Assembly: GCA_024403355.1 (NCBI GenBank)
Contig: JAKSRW010000023.1
Coordinates: 1-49,904 of the forward strand
Origin: Lachnospiraceae bacterium
Lineage (GTDB): Bacteria > Bacillota > Clostridia > Lachnospirales > Lachnospiraceae
DNA length: 49,904 nucleotides
Direction: 5' to 3'
Both the position numbers and the translations under genes were made by a program. The notes under the pieces were generated by a model that saw nothing but the letters and a program-made list of their open reading frames with translations, searched no databases and had not been told where the DNA came from. Positions 36,253 through 48,050 of this stretch are shown here, piece after piece (position 1 is the first letter of the stretch; each line of letters begins with the position of its first letter).

Positions 36253-36285
36253 AACAGCATCGGAATTATTCCGGTGCTGTTTTTT
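36253..36285 (+). terminator. Terminator of asd
   Basis: AACAGCATCGGAAT at 36253 pairs with ATTCCGGTGCTGTT (ending 36281) with one G-T pair, then a run of T. Confidence 0.9.
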
Positions 36286-36321
36286 CGTAAATAATTTAAG
36301 ATGGCATTATTCATGAATATT

Positions 36322-36330
36322 TGCTATAAT
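36322..36330 (+). promoter_or_regulatory. Extended -10 promoter of adenine deaminase gene
   Basis: TGCTATAAT at 36322-36330 is an extended -10 element; no good -35 lies 17 bases upstream (TGGCAT at 36302). The leader to the ATG is about 60 bases. Confidence 0.5.
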
Positions 36331-36396
36331 AATAGTTGATTAGCGTTTTGAAGATGTCTTTACGGAGAAACGTGACAGAAAGGCATGGTTATTATT

Positions 36397-38154
36397 ATGC
36401 GTAAGCAGGAAGAATTGAAGAGGCTTATTTCGGTGGCGTTCGGCCGCGAGAATCCTGATGTGATTTTTACAAACTGCAGTATTTTTAATGTATTTACAGG
36501 TGATCTGGAGAAGAAGGATATTGCGGTATGCAATGGTGTAATTGCGGGAATCGGTGATTATGCTGATGCGGCAGATGGGGCTGAAGTAAAAATTGTTGAC
36601 CTGAACGGATTAACTGTATGTCCGGGACTTATTGACGGTCATATTCATATTGAAAGCTCTATGCTGTCGCCGAAGGAATTTGCAAAGGCTGTTATTCCAC
36701 ATGGTACTACTGCTGTAGTAACAGATCCTCATGAGATAGCAAATGTGGCCGGTATCAGCGGAATAGAGTTTATGCTGGAAAAGACCGCAAGGCTTCCTAT
36801 GGATGTGTATTTTGTACTTCCTTCATGTGTTCCTGCCACACCGCTTGATGAAGCGGGTGCAACATTATCCGCATCAGACCTTGAACCACTTTTTAAGCGT
36901 GACAGGGTAGTTGGACTTGCGGAAATGATGAATGCCTTTGGTACAGTCAGAAATGATGAGCAGATTATTAAAAAGATACTTTCAGCAAAGGCTGCGGGAA
37001 AGGTTGTGGACGGACACGGACCGGGACTTGCAGGCAATGAGCTGAATGCTTATGTGGCTGCGGGTGTAAAGTCCGATCATGAGTGTATGACCTTTGAGGA
37101 TGCCGAAGAAAAGCTCAGACGTGGCCAGTGGATTATGATCAGACAGGGTACGGCCGCAAAGAATCTTGAAAAGCTTATGCCGCTGTTTGGCGAAAAATAT
37201 TATACAAGATGTCTTCTGGTTACGGATGATAAGAATCCCGGAGAGCTTATTTCGCTGGGACATATTGATTATATCATAAGAGAAGCAATAAGACTCGGCG
37301 CGGACCCTGCCAGGGCTATCAGAATGGCGAGCCTTAATGCGGCAGAGTATTTTGGGCTTAAAGGAAAGGGTGCACTTGCACCGGGATACAAGGCTGATTT
37401 TGTGGTGGTCGATTCAATTGAGAGCTTTAATATCAGGCAGGTTTATTACGGCGGAGAGCTTATTTCGGAAAAGGGTAAGCTTACTGATTACGTAGCCGAA
37501 TATATTGACGAGAATGACAGTCACGGAAATGAATATAAGTCGGTGTATAATTCCTTCAATATGCCCGAGGTAACGGCAGAGGATTTCAAAATAGAGCTCA
37601 CAGGCAGTTCAAGAAGAGTCATCGGACTTGTACCCGGGGAAATCTTCACCAGAGAGATAATTACGGATACTGACACCTCCAAGGACGCTGAGAGGGATAT
37701 AGTAAAGCTGGCACTTATTGAAAGACATAAGAATACAGGGCATATAGGAATCGGATTTATGTCGGGTTACGGCCTGAAAAAGGGTGCCATTGCATCGAGT
37801 GTAGGTCATGACTCCCACAATCTGATTGTTGCGGGTGTAAACGATTCGGATATGGCCATTGCGGCAAATGCGGTTCGTGCCAATAAGGGCGGTCTGGCCG
37901 TGGTTAATAACGGAAGAGTTTTGGGAAGCCTGCCGCTGCCCATTGCGGGCCTGATGTGTGAGAGAGAGGCCGATGAGGTGCAGTGCAATCTGGAGGATTT
38001 GAAAAACATTGCTGCCGACCTTGGAACGGCAAAGGGAATAGACCCCTTTATGAGTCTGAGCTTTGCCAGCCTTCCTGTAATACCTGAGCTCAGAATAACC
38101 ACACACGGACTTGCGAAGGTAGATACACAGTCTATAGTACCTGTGTCCTTCTGA
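36397..38154 (+). CDS. ade: Adenine deaminase
   Basis: From ATG 36397 the protein is 585 residues; an ATG at 36385 is also in frame but nearly touches the AGAAAGG ribosome site. It matches the AdeC amidohydrolase family, which converts adenine to hypoxanthine. Motifs are LTVCPGLIDGHIHIESSML (metal His pair near 81-83), GTTAVVTDPHEIANVAG, VDGHGPGLAGNELNAYVAAG and SDHECMTFEDA, followed by the C-terminal domain with GHIGIGFMSGYGLKKGAIAS-type sequence. With DeoD it belongs to purine salvage. It is followed by rlmD after about 136 bases. Confidence 0.95.
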   Translation: MRKQEELKRLISVAFGRENPDVIFTNCSIFNVFTGDLEKKDIAVCNGVIAGIGDYADAADGAEVKIVDLNGLTVCPGLIDGHIHIESSMLSPKEFAKAVIPHGTTAVVTDPHEIANVAGISGIEFMLEKTARLPMDVYFVLPSCVPATPLDEAGATLSASDLEPLFKRDRVVGLAEMMNAFGTVRNDEQIIKKILSAKAAGKVVDGHGPGLAGNELNAYVAAGVKSDHECMTFEDAEEKLRRGQWIMIRQGTAAKNLEKLMPLFGEKYYTRCLLVTDDKNPGELISLGHIDYIIREAIRLGADPARAIRMASLNAAEYFGLKGKGALAPGYKADFVVVDSIESFNIRQVYYGGELISEKGKLTDYVAEYIDENDSHGNEYKSVYNSFNMPEVTAEDFKIELTGSSRRVIGLVPGEIFTREIITDTDTSKDAERDIVKLALIERHKNTGHIGIGFMSGYGLKKGAIASSVGHDSHNLIVAGVNDSDMAIAANAVRANKGGLAVVNNGRVLGSLPLPIAGLMCEREADEVQCNLEDLKNIAADLGTAKGIDPFMSLSFASLPVIPELRITTHGLAKVDTQSIVPVSF

Positions 38155-38290
38155 TAACAGGTAATTAACAGGAGCAGTTGAACAATTAGGATGAACAGCC
38201 GGCGATACGGATGCAAATATCATAGGCATGGGATATTTGCGGATAGAGAAGTTTGCTGGCACAGCAGTCATGCGAAAGGCGGATTGTATT

Positions 38291-39844
38291 TTGAAGAAGA
38301 ATGATGAGTTTGAAATAGATATTACCGATATTGGTAATGACGGCGAGGGTATCGGTCGATATGACGGGATGGCATTTTTCATAAAGGGTGCAGTAATCGG
38401 TGACCGAATTCTGGCCGGAGCAACGAAGCTTAAAAAGACATATGGTTATGCGAGACTGGTGAAGGTTTTAGAACCTTCGCCTTTTCGTGTTATGCCGGCA
38501 TGTTCTATTGCGGGCCGCTGCGGCGGATGCCAGCTTCAGCCCTTAAGCTACGAGAAGCAGCTGGAATTTAAGGAGAATAAGGTTAGAAATGATCTGATAA
38601 GGCTGGGGGCTGTAAATCCGGAGAGGTTTTCTTATGAGGAGAAGGATACTTCAGATGCAGGTGACAGTGTTATATTTCATCCCATTATCGGTATGTCCTC
38701 GCCTGCTAACTACCGTAACAAGGGCCAGTTCCCTGTGGGTTGTGACAAAGCAGGAAAGCTTGTGACAGGTTTCTATGCGGGACACAGCCATTCGATAATA
38801 GATACCGACAGCTGTATGATTCAGCACCCGATTACGGATTATGTTATGCGTGCGGTCAGGGCATATATGACCGAGTGCGGTATTTCAGCATACGATGAAG
38901 AAAAAGCGGCCGTATATGCCGAAAAGAATATAAAGAAAAACGACCTTGGGCTGGTGCGTCACGTTCTGACCAGAGTGGGATTCACTACGCATGAGCTGAT
39001 GGTCTGCGTTGTAATAAACGGAAGAAAGCTTCCCAAATGGGAGAAGCTGCAGGAAAAAATTGAAGAGGCAATCGAAAGCTATAACCGTATTTGCCGGACT
39101 GCCGATACAAAAGAACTAATAAGCGGTTACGTGGAAAACGCCGGCTTAGATTACAGGCTTGCCTCACTTTCGATAGATATAAATACCGAAAATACCAATG
39201 TTATTATGGGTAATGAGGTAATTACTCTGGCAGGTCAGCCCTATATCGAGGATTATATCGGTGATGTAAAATACAGAATTTCCCCGCTTTCCTTTTACCA
39301 GGTTAATCCTCTTCAGACAAAGGTACTTTATTCAAAGGCGCTGGAATATGCAGCGCTTGATTCCGATGACTTCGTAAAGAAGAACGGCAGAAAACCTGTT
39401 GTCTGGGATTTATACTGTGGCATAGGTACTATTTCTCTTTTCCTGGCGCAGAAGGCTGAGAAGGTATTTGGTGTGGAAATCGTACCGCAGGCAATCGATG
39501 ATGCGAGAATGAATGCAAAAATCAATGGTATAAATAATGCGGAGTTCTTTGTGGGTGCGGCTGAAGAAGTGCTTCCCGCTAAATACAGCGAAGCCCCTTC
39601 AATGCGAGCTGACGTGATAGTAGTGGACCCGCCCAGAAAAGGCTGCGATGAGAAGCTGCTGAATACTCTTGTTAAAATGGAGCCGGAACGCATCGTATAT
39701 GTATCCTGTGACCCTGCCACTCTGTCAAGAGATGTGAAGTTTCTTGAAGCAAACGGCTACGAACTGAAAGAGGTTCAGCCTGTGGACCAGTTCCCTTACA
39801 GTGTGCACGTTGAGACTGTCGTGTTGATGTCAAAGGTAAAATAG
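38291..39844 (+). CDS. rlmD: 23S rRNA (uracil-5-)-methyltransferase, RlmD/TrmA family
   Basis: The frame opens at 38228, but TTG 38291 has AAAGGCGG seven bases upstream and starts at the usual KKNDEFEIDITDIG, giving 517 residues. After a TRAM domain (GIGRYDGMAFFIKGA) comes an iron-sulphur motif CSIAGRCGGCQLQ near residue 70, then ANYRNKGQFPV. The Rossmann methyltransferase follows: VWDLYCGIGTISLF, VVDPPRKGCDEKLL and the catalytic YVSCDPATLSRD. It methylates uracil in 23S rRNA. Which uridine is modified (RlmD versus RlmCD specificity) is not fixed by sequence. Confidence 0.88.
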   Translation: MKKNDEFEIDITDIGNDGEGIGRYDGMAFFIKGAVIGDRILAGATKLKKTYGYARLVKVLEPSPFRVMPACSIAGRCGGCQLQPLSYEKQLEFKENKVRNDLIRLGAVNPERFSYEEKDTSDAGDSVIFHPIIGMSSPANYRNKGQFPVGCDKAGKLVTGFYAGHSHSIIDTDSCMIQHPITDYVMRAVRAYMTECGISAYDEEKAAVYAEKNIKKNDLGLVRHVLTRVGFTTHELMVCVVINGRKLPKWEKLQEKIEEAIESYNRICRTADTKELISGYVENAGLDYRLASLSIDINTENTNVIMGNEVITLAGQPYIEDYIGDVKYRISPLSFYQVNPLQTKVLYSKALEYAALDSDDFVKKNGRKPVVWDLYCGIGTISLFLAQKAEKVFGVEIVPQAIDDARMNAKINGINNAEFFVGAAEEVLPAKYSEAPSMRADVIVVDPPRKGCDEKLLNTLVKMEPERIVYVSCDPATLSRDVKFLEANGYELKEVQPVDQFPYSVHVETVVLMSKVK

Positions 39845-39941
39845 GGATAGCCGTCAAAAGGCTTGAAATAAAGGGTTTTAAGACCAAAGGTAGTATTTTT
39901 GAGTGCTGCTTAATGCCGGGAGAAAAGATGTTGATGGAAAC

Positions 39942-40095
39942 CTATCCACAGAGCAAAAATGGTAGGGTTGTGGCTACACTTTTGATATAGGGGTAGGTTG
40001 TGAATACACTATTGTTAAAGGGGTAGGTTGTAGAAACACTATGGTTAAGGGCATAGGTTGTGGAAACACTATGGTTAACAATAATTTGTGGATAG
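39942..40095. repeat. Four 30-bp tandem repeats bracketed by inverted 9-mers
   Basis: Four copies of exactly 30 bases (39961-39990, 39991-40020, 40021-40050, 40051-40080) share the frame GGGTAGGTTGTG-N4-CAC-N-ATTGTTAA-type. GTG-N4-CAC is an inner palindrome kept in three copies. CTATCCACA at 39942 and its perfect inverse TGTGGATAG at 40087 flank the block; each differs from a DnaA box by one base. The block lies in the 347-base gap before hsdM and looks like a protein-binding array. It has no spacers, so it is not CRISPR. Confidence 0.85.
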
Positions 40096-40108
40096 ACAGA
40101 TAAAGCAA

Positions 40109-40146
40109 GTCCGTAAAAATGGACACTAAATGCTGTAGGATATAAT
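40109..40146 (+). promoter_or_regulatory. Candidate promoter of hsdM
   Basis: TATAAT at 40141 is a perfect -10; the best -35 is TGGACA at 40120 with a short 15-base spacer. GTCC (40109) and GGAC (40121) form an inverted repeat over the -35. The tandem-repeat block lies immediately upstream. Confidence 0.5.
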
Positions 40147-40191
40147 TACCAGAAAATACAATGGCCGTAATTGGCTGAATGGAGGATGGCA

Positions 40192-41763
40192 ATGATAGAT
40201 ACAAAGAAGGAGCAGGAAAGAGACGAACTTCATCGTGCTATATGGGCAATCGCAGATGAACTTCGTGGAGCAGTTGATGGTTGGGATTTTAAGAATTATG
40301 TACTTGGTACAATGTTCTACAGATATATTTCAGAGAACCTTACTGCATATGTAAACAGTGGAGAAATTGAAGCGGGAAACACAGAATTTGATTATGCAAA
40401 GATGTCTGATGCAGAAGCTGAAGAAGCTCGTGAAGGATTAGTCGAAGAAAAGGGATTTTTTATTCTTCCAAGCGAGTTGTTTTGCAATGTAAGAGTTAAG
40501 GCTGCATCGGATGAGAATTTGAATGAAACATTAGAGAGAGTATTTAGAAATATCGAAGAGTCGGCAAAGGGAAGTCAGTCAGAAGGTAGCTTTGCAGGAT
40601 TGTTCGATGACTTTGATGTGAATAGTAATAAATTGGGCAGTACTGTTGCAAAGAGAAATGAACGTCTTGTGAAACTGCTTGATGGAGTTGGTGCCATGAA
40701 CCTTGGCTCTGTAAAAGATCATGACATTGATGCCTTTGGTGACGCATATGAATATTTGATGACAATGTATGCATCCAATGCAGGTAAGTCTGGTGGAGAG
40801 TTCTTTACCCCAGCAGATGTATCAGAGTTACTTACTAGACTTGGAACTGTAGGAAAGAAAACAGTTAATAAGGTGTATGACCCTGCATGTGGTTCTGGTT
40901 CACTACTTCTTAAGGCAGAGAAGGTATTAGGCAAAGAAGCAGTTATGAATGGTTTCTTTGGGCAGGAAATTAATATTACTACATATAACTTATGCCGTAT
41001 TAATATGTTTCTGCATGATATTGGTTTTGATAAGTTTGATATTGAGTGCGAAGACACACTTACTAATCCACAGCATTGGGATGATGAGCCATTTGAACTT
41101 ATTGTTTCAAATCCACCTTACTCAATCAAATGGGAAGGTGACGATAACCCACTTCTCATCAATGATCCAAGATTTGCACCTGCCGGAGTTCTTGCACCTA
41201 AGAGTAAGGCAGATTTAGCTTTTATTATGCACAGCCTTTCATGGCTTGCTCCAAACGGAACAGCAGCAATAGTATGCTTCCCTGGTATTATGTATCGTGG
41301 TGGTGCAGAACAGAAAATTAGAAAGTATCTTGTAGAGAATAACTATGTTGATTGCATTATTCAGTTGCCTGCTAATCTTTTCTTTGGTACGTCAATTGCA
41401 ACTTGTATCATGGTTATGAAAAAGGGTAAGGCAGACAATAAAGTTCTCTTTATTGATGCTACAAATGAGTGCATTAAAGTTACAAATAATAATAAACTGA
41501 CAGAAGAAAATATTCAGAGAATTGTTGATGTGTTTACAAGTCGTGAGAATACAGAACATTTTTCTAAATTGGTTTCTTATGAAGAAATTTCAGAGAACGA
41601 TTTTAATTTATCAGTTTCATCTTATGTTGAAGCAGAGGATACAAGAGAAAAGATTGATATTTTAAAATTGAATGCGGAGATTAAAGAAATAGTAACTAGA
41701 GAACAAGTGCTTCGTGATGAGATAGATAGGATTATCGCAGAAATTGAGGTGTCTAATGAATAA
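40192..41763 (+). CDS. hsdM: Type I restriction-modification DNA methyltransferase
   Basis: ATG 40192 has GGAGG six bases upstream, giving 523 residues. It is an N6-adenine methyltransferase: HsdM N-terminal helical domain ([20 protein letters not shown]), [13 protein letters not shown] (~202), motif [15 protein letters not shown] (~230) and motif IV SNPPYS (~306). With HsdS it forms the modification enzyme, and with HsdR the restriction complex. It overlaps the next small gene by eight bases, so translation is coupled. The codon use (more CCA, GGA, ATT) differs from the upstream genes, a sign of horizontal origin. Confidence 0.96.
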   Translation: MIDTKKEQERDELHRAIWAIADELRGAVDGWDFKNYVLGTMFYRYISENLTAYVNSGEIEAGNTEFDYAKMSDAEAEEAREGLVEEKGFFILPSELFCNVRVKAASDENLNETLERVFRNIEESAKGSQSEGSFAGLFDDFDVNSNKLGSTVAKRNERLVKLLDGVGAMNLGSVKDHDIDAFGDAYEYLMTMYASNAGKSGGEFFTPADVSELLTRLGTVGKKTVNKVYDPACGSGSLLLKAEKVLGKEAVMNGFFGQEINITTYNLCRINMFLHDIGFDKFDIECEDTLTNPQHWDDEPFELIVSNPPYSIKWEGDDNPLLINDPRFAPAGVLAPKSKADLAFIMHSLSWLAPNGTAAIVCFPGIMYRGGAEQKIRKYLVENNYVDCIIQLPANLFFGTSIATCIMVMKKGKADNKVLFIDATNECIKVTNNNKLTEENIQRIVDVFTSRENTEHFSKLVSYEEISENDFNLSVSSYVEAEDTREKIDILKLNAEIKEIVTREQVLRDEIDRIIAEIEVSNE

Positions 41764-41966
41764 TAAAGAATTGAGAGTTCCTTTTGGAGCAAAATTAAAT
41801 GATCTAGATACTGAACTACAGACATATGGATGTAGAGCAAATAATCCTGATATTTGTGCTAACAATAGTATCCCAGGAATATGTGCGTTTTCTTCAGATG
41901 ATGGAGTGTGTAGAAAACCATCACGAGCATGGAAGAAAAAATATGCTGAGTTGAAGGAGGGACATA

Positions 41967-41974
<8 letters not shown>
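41756..41974 (+). CDS. Small Cys-containing protein between hsdM and hsdS
   Basis: The 72-residue protein begins at ATG 41756 with GAGGTG upstream, overlapping the end of hsdM by eight bases and the start of hsdS by eight. It has four cysteines in the arrangement [12 protein letters not shown], then [19 protein letters not shown], suited to metal binding, and a Lys-rich end. I have a faint memory of similar genes in type I loci of gut Firmicutes but no function. Both overlaps argue that it is a true part of the operon. Confidence 0.75.
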
Positions 41975-43837
<1,863 letters not shown>

Positions 43838-43862
43838 AACAAAAGTAAAGGAGGCGGGAGCA

Positions 43863-46800
43863 GTGCCATATTTTAATATAGTTGCAGAGACAAATGAAAA
43901 TACAGTTGTTACTCAGTATGAGCCTGTGAAACAACGCTCTGATGCTTATCAAAGTGAGGCTGAACTGGAGAAGGAATTTATACGAATGCTTACAGAGCAG
44001 GGATATGAATACCTACAGATTCATACTGAAGAAGATATGGTTGCAAACATCCGTGCCAAACTTGAAGAATTAAATGATTATAAATTTTCAGACACTGAAT
44101 GGGAGAGATTTTTCAAGGATTGTATTGCAAATGGTAATGATGGAACTGTAGAAAAAACCAGAAAGATTCAGGAAGACAATGTTCAGGTTCTCGAAAGAGA
44201 TAATGGTATGAGTAAAAATATAACACTCATTGACCGTAAGAATATTCACAATAATCGTCTGCAGGTAATCAATCAGTATGTGGTTACTACAGATCAAGGA
44301 GCAAGACATGATAATCGATATGATGTTACAGTTCTTGTAAATGGACTTCCTTTGGTTCATATAGAACTGAAGAGAAGAGGCGTTCCTATTCGTGAGGCTT
44401 TCAATCAGATTAACAGATATGAAAGAGATTCATTTAGTGCTGGATATGGATTATTTGAGTATGTTCAGATTTATGTTATTTCCAATGGAACGAACACAAA
44501 ATATTATTCTAACAGTACCAGATATAATGCCATCAAGGATGCAGAGGCGGCAAACACCAAGAAAGGTAAGACAAGCAACTCCTTTGAGTTCACTTCCTTT
44601 TGGGCTGATGCCAATAATCGTGTTATCCCGGATTTGATTGATTTTACCAAGACATTTTTTGCAAAGCATACAATTCTGAATGTTATTACTAAATACTGTG
44701 TTTTCACATCAGAAAGTATGCTTATGGTTATGAGACCATATCAGATTACTGCAACAGAGAGAATTCTTAACAGAATCGAGATTGCACATAACTATAAGAA
44801 ATTTGGAGATATTGCAGGTGGTGGATATGTTTGGCATACAACAGGAAGTGGAAAGACTCTTACTTCATTTAAAACGGCCAGACTTGCATCAAACCTTGAG
44901 TTTATTGATAAAGTGTTATTTGTAGTAGACCGTAAGGATCTGGATTATCAGACCATGAAGGAATACGACAGATTTGAGAAAGGTGCTGCAAATAGTAACT
45001 CATCTACTTCTATTTTGGAGAGACAGTTAAGGGATGAAAAATCCAAGATTATTATTACAACAATTCAGAAACTGTCTACTTTTATTAAGAAAAATGCAAA
45101 AGACCATCCAGCCTTCGATAAGCAGATTGTTATAATCTTTGACGAATGCCATCGTAGTCAGTTTGGTGATATGCACGCAGCCATTGTATCTAGCTTTAAG
45201 AGATACTATATGTTTGGATTTACGGGTACACCAATATTCCCGGCAAATTCGGGTTCTGTAAGAAATCCAAAGTTTGCAACTACGGAGCAGACCTTTGGAG
45301 ATCAGCTTCATACATATACAATTGTGGATGCTATCAATGACAAGAATGTACTTCCTTTTAAGGTTGAGTATCATAAGACAATGGCTGTTGAGCCGGATAT
45401 CGATGATGAGATGGTGTTAGATATTGACCGTAAGAAAGCATTTGAGGCACCAGAGCGTATTGCAAAGGTAACTAAATATATCCTGGAGCATTTCGACCAG
45501 AAGACTTATCGTGGAGATAAGACATATGTTTATAATGCACTTACCAACATTTCTGAAGTGGCATCTGCTGATAGAGGAAAAGTAGAAGAGATTAAGCAGA
45601 AGCAGAGACTTAGTGGCTTCAATTCCATCTTCGCAGTGTCTTCTGTAGAAATGGCAAAGGCATATTATGAGGAGTTCAGAAAGCAGATAAAGGAAGACCC
45701 TACAAAGGCTATCAAGTTTGCTGTTATTTACAGCTATGGTGCTAATGAAGAGGAACAGGATGGTATCCTTGATGAGGAGAACCCAGAAGATACATCAGCA
45801 CTTGACCAGACTGCGAGAGATTTCCTTGATGGAGCAATTCAGGATTATAACTTGATGTTCCACACCAATTACGATACATCATCGGACAAGTTCCAGAATT
45901 ATTATAAGGATGTATCTCTTCGTATGAAGAATAAGGAATTGGATATGCTCATCGTTGTAAATATGTTCCTTACAGGTTTCGATGCAACAACACTTAATAC
46001 ATTATGGGTAGATAAGAACTTGAAGATGCATGGACTTATTCAGGCATTCTCAAGAACTAATCGTATCTTAAATAGTATAAAGACATTTGGTAATGTGGTA
46101 TGCTTCCGTAATCTTCAGAAGCGAGTTGATTCTGCCATTTCCTTATTTGGAGATAAGAACGCAGGTGGCATCGTCTTGATGCAGAGTTTCAAGGATTACT
46201 ATTATGGCTATGAATCTGTAGATGGAAAGCAGATGCCGGGATATGTTGATATGATTGAGGACTTAACAGGAAAGTTCCCTCTTTCAGAGCCACAGATTAT
46301 AGGTGAGCAGAATCAGAAAGATTTCATTGCTTTATTTGGATCCATTCTTCGTATGCGTAACCTTCTCGTTGCTTTTGATGAATTTAAAGAAAAGGAATTA
46401 TTATCAGAGCGTGACTTACAGGATTATCTTGGACGTTACCAGGATTTAAGAGATGAATGGAAACGCAAGAGAGAGAATGGTGAAAGTACAGATATTGTTG
46501 ATGATATTGTATTTGAGGTAGAGTTAATCAAGCAGATAGAAATCAATATTGATTATATCCTAATGCTTGTGAAGAAGTACCATGATGCTCATTGTGAAGA
46601 CAAGGAAATTCTTATTACAATTAAAAAGGCTATCGAAGCAAGTCCAGAACTGCGTAGCAAAAAAGACCTTATCGATGCTTTCATCAACGGCATTAATGAT
46701 GTAGATGATGTCATGATTGAATGGCACGATTATGTTGTAGAGATGCGTGAGCAGGAATTGGTAATCATTATCGAGGAAGAAAGACTGAAAGAAGAAGAAA

Positions 46801-47003
46801 CTCGTAAGTTCCTTGAGAATGCATTCCGTGAAGGCGAAGTAAAAACAGTAGGTACAGATATTGATAAGATTATGCCTCCTGTTAGCCGTTTCGGTGGTGG
46901 TAACAGAGCCAATAAGAAGAAAACGGTAATTGATAGATTAAAGGCATACTTTGATAAGTTCTACGGAGTGGGTGGAGCTGCGAAGTTTACCAAGGACGAA
47001 TAA
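43863..47003 (+). CDS. hsdR: Type I restriction endonuclease subunit R
   Basis: GTG 43863 has AAAGGAGG eight bases upstream, giving 1046 residues; the frame extends to a TTG at 43830 that lacks a ribosome site. It has an N-terminal PD-(D/E)xK nuclease (DNRYDVTVLVNGLPLVHIEL, KRRG near 171) and a two-domain superfamily-2 motor. The motor shows Walker A TTGSGKTL (~326), DECHRSQFGDMH (~427), FGFTGTPIF and QAFSRTNRI. The C-terminal helical part contacts the methylase. The sequence type and length match the EcoR124 (IC) branch, agreeing with the TAEL repeat in hsdS. It cleaves DNA far from unmodified sites after translocation. Confidence 0.96.
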   Translation: MPYFNIVAETNENTVVTQYEPVKQRSDAYQSEAELEKEFIRMLTEQGYEYLQIHTEEDMVANIRAKLEELNDYKFSDTEWERFFKDCIANGNDGTVEKTRKIQEDNVQVLERDNGMSKNITLIDRKNIHNNRLQVINQYVVTTDQGARHDNRYDVTVLVNGLPLVHIELKRRGVPIREAFNQINRYERDSFSAGYGLFEYVQIYVISNGTNTKYYSNSTRYNAIKDAEAANTKKGKTSNSFEFTSFWADANNRVIPDLIDFTKTFFAKHTILNVITKYCVFTSESMLMVMRPYQITATERILNRIEIAHNYKKFGDIAGGGYVWHTTGSGKTLTSFKTARLASNLEFIDKVLFVVDRKDLDYQTMKEYDRFEKGAANSNSSTSILERQLRDEKSKIIITTIQKLSTFIKKNAKDHPAFDKQIVIIFDECHRSQFGDMHAAIVSSFKRYYMFGFTGTPIFPANSGSVRNPKFATTEQTFGDQLHTYTIVDAINDKNVLPFKVEYHKTMAVEPDIDDEMVLDIDRKKAFEAPERIAKVTKYILEHFDQKTYRGDKTYVYNALTNISEVASADRGKVEEIKQKQRLSGFNSIFAVSSVEMAKAYYEEFRKQIKEDPTKAIKFAVIYSYGANEEEQDGILDEENPEDTSALDQTARDFLDGAIQDYNLMFHTNYDTSSDKFQNYYKDVSLRMKNKELDMLIVVNMFLTGFDATTLNTLWVDKNLKMHGLIQAFSRTNRILNSIKTFGNVVCFRNLQKRVDSAISLFGDKNAGGIVLMQSFKDYYYGYESVDGKQMPGYVDMIEDLTGKFPLSEPQIIGEQNQKDFIALFGSILRMRNLLVAFDEFKEKELLSERDLQDYLGRYQDLRDEWKRKRENGESTDIVDDIVFEVELIKQIEINIDYILMLVKKYHDAHCEDKEILITIKKAIEASPELRSKKDLIDAFINGINDVDDVMIEWHDYVVEMREQELVIIIEEERLKEEETRKFLENAFREGEVKTVGTDIDKIMPPVSRFGGGNRANKKKTVIDRLKAYFDKFYGVGGAAKFTKDE

Positions 47004-47016
47004 ACTGGAGGTTGTT

Positions 47017-47880
47017 ATGGGATACGGAAAATCGATAGAGTTATTTTTAGCAAATGGTACAGCTGACAGTTTAATTATTGCAGAATTATCTAACTGGAAT
47101 GGTAAGGCTATAAAGATTCCTCGCATTGAGGTGGCTGATTGTAAAAGAGATGATATAAAAGAGCCAGGAATATATTTCTTGTTCTGCAAAGAAGAGGATA
47201 ATACAGATTCAGTTTACATTGGAGAGTCAGAGAATGTTAAAGAAAGATTGGTTCAACATATAAGAGACTATTCGGCCGAAAAGGAAAAGTATTACTGGAC
47301 AACAGCTGTAATTTTCATAGGGCGTGATTTGAATAAGGCCCACATCAGATATTTAGAGGATCGCCTTGTGGCAGATGCTAGAGCTGCAAAGAGATATGCA
47401 GTACTTACAAAAAACACATATGGCAAGACTGTTTTGAAGGAATCTCAGACGGCGGCTATGAATGAATTTATTGATAATATCAAGATACTTATTAATGCAT
47501 TGGGATACAAAGTGCTTGAACCTATGGTTGTAAATGATACGGCAACAAGCATTGATAATGAAAAACTTTATATGAGTGCAGGAGGGACACGGGCAGAAGG
47601 CTTTGTTACAATAGAAGGTTTTGTATTATTAGCTGGTGCTGTGATTAATGAAAAAATATCAGAGAAGTCACTTGGCAAAGGTGCAATTGCATTAAGAAAG
47701 AAAATTGTAGAGTCTGATAAAGTAAAAGATTGGACTACTACTGAGGATATTTTATTTTCAAGTTCATCGGCGGCAGCAGATTTTGTTACAGGATATAGTG
47801 TAAGTGGTCCTATGACATGGAAAAATGCAGCAGGTGTTACGTTGAAGGAAATCGAGGCAGCTGAATCAAAAAATGATTGA
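47017..47880 (+). CDS. GIY-YIG nuclease-domain protein with DUF4357
   Basis: The start at 47017 has CTGGAGG upstream (the frame extends to 46951 inside hsdR), giving 287 residues. A GIY-YIG fold begins at GIYFLFCKEE (~residue 51) with SVYIGESENVKERLVQHI (~65-82), the R-x3-H pattern and a Glu in YLEDRLVADARA. The C-terminal DUF4357 domain (AEGFVTIEGFVLLAGAVI, DILFSSSSAAADFVTGYSV) often accompanies such nucleases beside type I restriction genes. It starts 13 bases after hsdR, so it shares the operon. Its role, perhaps nicking or added restriction, is not established. Confidence 0.85.
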   Translation: MGYGKSIELFLANGTADSLIIAELSNWNGKAIKIPRIEVADCKRDDIKEPGIYFLFCKEEDNTDSVYIGESENVKERLVQHIRDYSAEKEKYYWTTAVIFIGRDLNKAHIRYLEDRLVADARAAKRYAVLTKNTYGKTVLKESQTAAMNEFIDNIKILINALGYKVLEPMVVNDTATSIDNEKLYMSAGGTRAEGFVTIEGFVLLAGAVINEKISEKSLGKGAIALRKKIVESDKVKDWTTTEDILFSSSSAAADFVTGYSVSGPMTWKNAAGVTLKEIEAAESKND

Positions 47881-47988
47881 CAACAGAACAGATGTTCGAT
47901 ATAATACAACCATCAGCTTCGCTACCTGATATGTGTTAAACAGTAATAAAATATGTTAGTCATGGTCGGCATGACTTTCCCTTTTTAC

Positions 47989-48044
47989 CGACCTGGCAGC
48001 AATTGGTACTTTTAGGAGTATCTTTTGTTGTCAGGTCGTTTTGT
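47989..48044 (+). terminator. Possible terminator after the restriction operon
   Basis: CGACCTG at 47989 pairs with CAGGTCG at 48032, with extra pairing GCA/TGT inside, followed by TTTTGTTT. The loop is long, so it is weaker than the other terminators here. Confidence 0.55.
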
Positions 48045-48050
48045 TTGCGT

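Noticed and set aside
39961..40080. CRISPR array
   Set aside because: The 30-bp units are adjacent with no spacers, differ from each other and have no cas genes nearby.
39942..40095. Replication origin with DnaA boxes and iterons
   Set aside because: The two DnaA-like boxes each have one mismatch, and there is no replication gene or AT-rich unwinding zone; the context is a chromosomal restriction locus.
39974..40204. Minus-strand reading frame across the 30-bp repeats with TIVFPQPMPL-like units
   Set aside because: It exists only because the period of 30 is a multiple of three. It has no ribosome site, runs into hsdM on the other strand and resembles no protein.
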